Of a DNA stretch of 39,267 bases, positions 37,835-39,267 are shown piece after piece (position 1 is the stretch's first letter; each line of letters begins with the position of its first letter). The notes beneath the pieces were generated by a model. That model searched no databases. It was not told the DNA's origin and worked only from the letters and a program-made list of their open reading frames with translations. The stretch lies in contig JAEXCA010000262.1 of NCBI GenBank assembly GCA_023393755.1, forward strand, positions 1 through 39,267, in the 5' to 3' direction. The stretch comes from Actinomycetes bacterium. Its GTDB lineage: Bacteria > Actinomycetota > Actinomycetes > Propionibacteriales > Propionibacteriaceae. A program made the translations under genes and the position numbers.

Positions 37835-39267
37835 TCGGTCCCCTCCTCGGCTTCGCCGGCCTCCTCCGGCTCGTCCTCGCTGTCGTCGAAGATGATCGTG
37901 ACGCCCTGCAGCGCGGCGGCGCGCTCGGCGGCATCGGTGACCTGGTCGACGTCGAGCGCCGCGGCCGAGCTGAACCAGCGCTCGGCCAGGTCGGTCTCGC
38001 CCGCGGCCTCCAGCAGGTCGGCGTAGGCGAACCGGAGCCGGGCCCTGGCCAGCTTCGGTCCACGCGCCCCGATCCGCTCCAGTTCGGCCCGCAGCAACCG
38101 CAGCGCCTCGTCGGACTGCCCGGCGTCCACCCGGATGCCGGCCTCGACCAACCGCAGTTCCACCGCCTGCGCGACCTCGGGCTGACCGGCCAGACCCTCG
38201 CGGACCAGCTTCAGCGCGGCCTGCGGCCGGCCGAGAGCGCGCTCGCAGTCGGCCATGGCCGGCAGGTACTCCGTGGTGCCGCTCATCCGGCGCAGCGCGC
38301 GGAACTCGTTCAGCGCGATGTCGTAGTGCCCCGCGGCGTACGCGGTCTCACCGGTCGCCTCCCGGGTCACCGGGAGCCGGGCGGCCCGGCGTCTCGCGGC
38401 CTCCGCGTGAGCGTAGGCCAGTTCCGGGTCGACGTCGATCAGCTGTCCGGCCATCAGCAGGTGAGCCCCGACCACCTCGGCATGCTCGGTGGTCAGGCTG
38501 CGCAGTTCGGCTCGTACCCCGCGCGGCAGCGACCGGAGATCCAGCCCGGTGGGCGTCGCCGGCTCGTTCGCCTTGGGAGCGAGCCCGGGGTGCAGTGGTT
38601 CGCGTTCCTCGTCCCGTCGCGGCACCCGCGGGGTGCGCTCGCGGCCACCGGTCTCCCGCGCCGGCCGGCCGCCCGGGCGCCCGTCCCGGTCGCCGCCTCC
38701 GCGGAACCCGCCCTCGGGACGCGGACCGCGGCTACCCGGCCGATCACCGGAACGGGGCCTACTGTCGTCGCGCTCGCCGCGGCCTCGGAACTCACCGTCC
38801 GGACGCGGACCGCGGCCACCCGGCCGATCACCGGAACGGAGCTTGCTGTCGTCGCGTTCACCGCGGCCTCGGAACTCACCGTCCGGACGCGGACCCCGGC
38901 CACCCGGCCGATCACCGGAACGGGGCCTGCTGTCGTCGCGTTCACCGCGGCCTCGGAACTCACCGTCCGGACGCGGACCCCGGCCACCCGGCCTATCACC
39001 GGAACGACCCCTGTTGCCCTCGCCGCCGGGGAACGTCCGCCCGGAGACCGCTTTCGAGTCGGCGCCGGCCCGATTCGGACGGCCCCGGACCGCACCGCCG
39101 GGCGCGGCCGGGCGCGAAGGACGGTCACTGTCGAACCCCGAACGTCGGGAGTCCTTCTCGGAGCCACGCGGACGGCTCGTTCCGCCCGCCCGCGGCGGCC
39201 GGCTCCCCGAGGTCGCCGCGCCGGGCCGCCGGGCCGAGCCCGGCGCACCCGTGTCCCAGGAGCCACC
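37831..39267 (-). CDS. TPR-like protein with disordered RG-rich repeat N-terminus (5' end outside window)
   Basis: The frame is open to the window edge, so only the last 478 residues are seen. The C-terminal 250 residues are helical with TPR-like pairs (LDLRSLPRGVRAELRSL, AYAAGHYDIALNEFRALRRM, LPAMADCERALGRPQAALKLV, ERWFSSAAALD) and end in an acidic tail. The N-terminal 215 residues are highly basic and Arg/Gly/Pro/Asp-rich. They contain three nearly identical 28-residue units (GDRPGGRGPRPDGEF, RGRGERDDS) and a fourth degraded one. A GTG at 38625 could start a TPR-only form, but the reading frame and repeat conservation upstream show the long form is coding. RNA or ribosome binding is a guess from the RG-rich composition. 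Confidence 0.85.
   Translation of the reverse strand, partial: GGSWDTGAPGSARRPGAATSGSRPPRAGGTSRPRGSEKDSRRSGFDSDRPSRPAAPGGAVRGRPNRAGADSKAVSGRTFPGGEGNRGRSGDRPGGRGPRPDGEFRGRGERDDSRPRSGDRPGGRGPRPDGEFRGRGERDDSKLRSGDRPGGRGPRPDGEFRGRGERDDSRPRSGDRPGSRGPRPEGGFRGGGDRDGRPGGRPARETGGRERTPRVPRRDEEREPLHPGLAPKANEPATPTGLDLRSLPRGVRAELRSLTTEHAEVVGAHLLMAGQLIDVDPELAYAHAEAARRRAARLPVTREATGETAYAAGHYDIALNEFRALRRMSGTTEYLPAMADCERALGRPQAALKLVREGLAGQPEVAQAVELRLVEAGIRVDAGQSDEALRLLRAELERIGARGPKLARARLRFAYADLLEAAGETDLAERWFSSAAALDVDQVTDAAERAAALQGVTIIFDDSEDEPEEAGEAEEGTE
38697..39012 (-). repeat. 84-bp coding tandem repeat
   Basis: Units start at 38747, 38831 and 38915 with an exact 84-bp period, and partial units lie on both sides. 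Units two and three differ at three positions. The period is a multiple of three, so copy-number change keeps the frame and alters only the length of the RG-rich domain. Confidence 0.95.

Noticed and set aside
38697..39012. Possible CRISPR array
   Set aside because: The 84-bp units are contiguous, lack spacers and are in a coding frame, and no cas genes are present.
38493..39266. 257-residue minus-strand frame with its own tandem repeat
   Set aside because: It reads the 84-bp repeat in a different frame. The frame continuous with the TPR domain is open through all units and gives the RG-rich sequence, so that one is taken as coding.
1..39267. tRNA, rRNA, riboswitch or prophage genes
   Set aside because: No cloverleaf with a GTTCRA arm, rRNA segment, known riboswitch core or phage structural or integrase gene was seen. 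XerD is the housekeeping recombinase by length and neighbours.

Overview
The window is chromosomal DNA from a high-GC Gram-positive actinobacterium. The evidence is very high G+C at third codon positions, many GTG starts, leaderless promoters, and several gene blocks I recognise from actinobacterial chromosomes (ilvBNC; pafBC-tatAC with helY; tlyA-nadK-recN-pyrG-nudix-xerD; parA-scpAB-rluB). Propionibacteriales is a plausible order, but that is inference. I see no rRNA, tRNA, CRISPR array, prophage or complete insertion sequence. About forty protein genes fill nearly all of the window.

Region 1 (1-9350) is branched-chain amino acid biosynthesis. Divergent ilvE and leuB share a short leaderless promoter region. 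On the minus strand ilvB-ilvN-ilvC sits behind a leader with a 13-codon Leu/Val-rich leader peptide and a strong intrinsic terminator, so it looks attenuated. A CtpE-like P-type ATPase and a small beta-rich hypothetical protein lie between leuB and ilvC.

Region 2 (9355-19620) holds a secreted SpoIID/LGFP protein, the pair hisF and HIT, and the helicase helY. Next comes the minus-strand run pafB-pafC-small membrane protein-tatA-tatC-lipid kinase, with gluQ divergent from it. pafBC-tatAC-helY is the arrangement known from mycobacteria, but the proteasome ligase gene pafA is not next to pafB here.

Region 3 (19610-25170) is a minus-strand series: parA, a small coupled DNA-binding candidate, scpA, scpB, an rluB-type pseudouridine synthase, a two-domain FKBP lipoprotein and a PAP2 phosphatase. 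Most of these genes overlap by a few bases.

Region 4 (25170-27285) looks like an accessory insertion between parA and xerD. It holds a DUF222-HNH endonuclease gene with looser codon use and a hypothetical secreted or anchored protein.

Region 5 (27285-34215) is the minus-strand housekeeping run of a 51-codon gene, tlyA, nadK, recN, pyrG, a nudix hydrolase and xerD.

Region 6 (34238-39267) has a TetR regulator divergent from the biotin ECF transporter bioY-bioM-bioN, with two tandem 13-bp BioQ-like operators between them. After that come a HAD-IIA phosphatase and a TPR protein whose 5' end lies outside the window. Its N-terminal half carries an 84-bp Arg/Gly-rich tandem repeat.

Two features recur. 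First, at least thirteen starts have TAnnnT placed 6-8 nt upstream of ATG or GTG, the signature of leaderless transcription. In two cases the TAA stop codon of the upstream gene is part of that -10 box. Second, short palindromic repeats occupy convergent gene ends and one has entered the helY coding sequence. I found no clearly new multi-gene defence or metabolic system. The best candidates for something under-described are the double-start ilv leader, the parA/small protein/scpAB coupling and the RG-repeat TPR protein.
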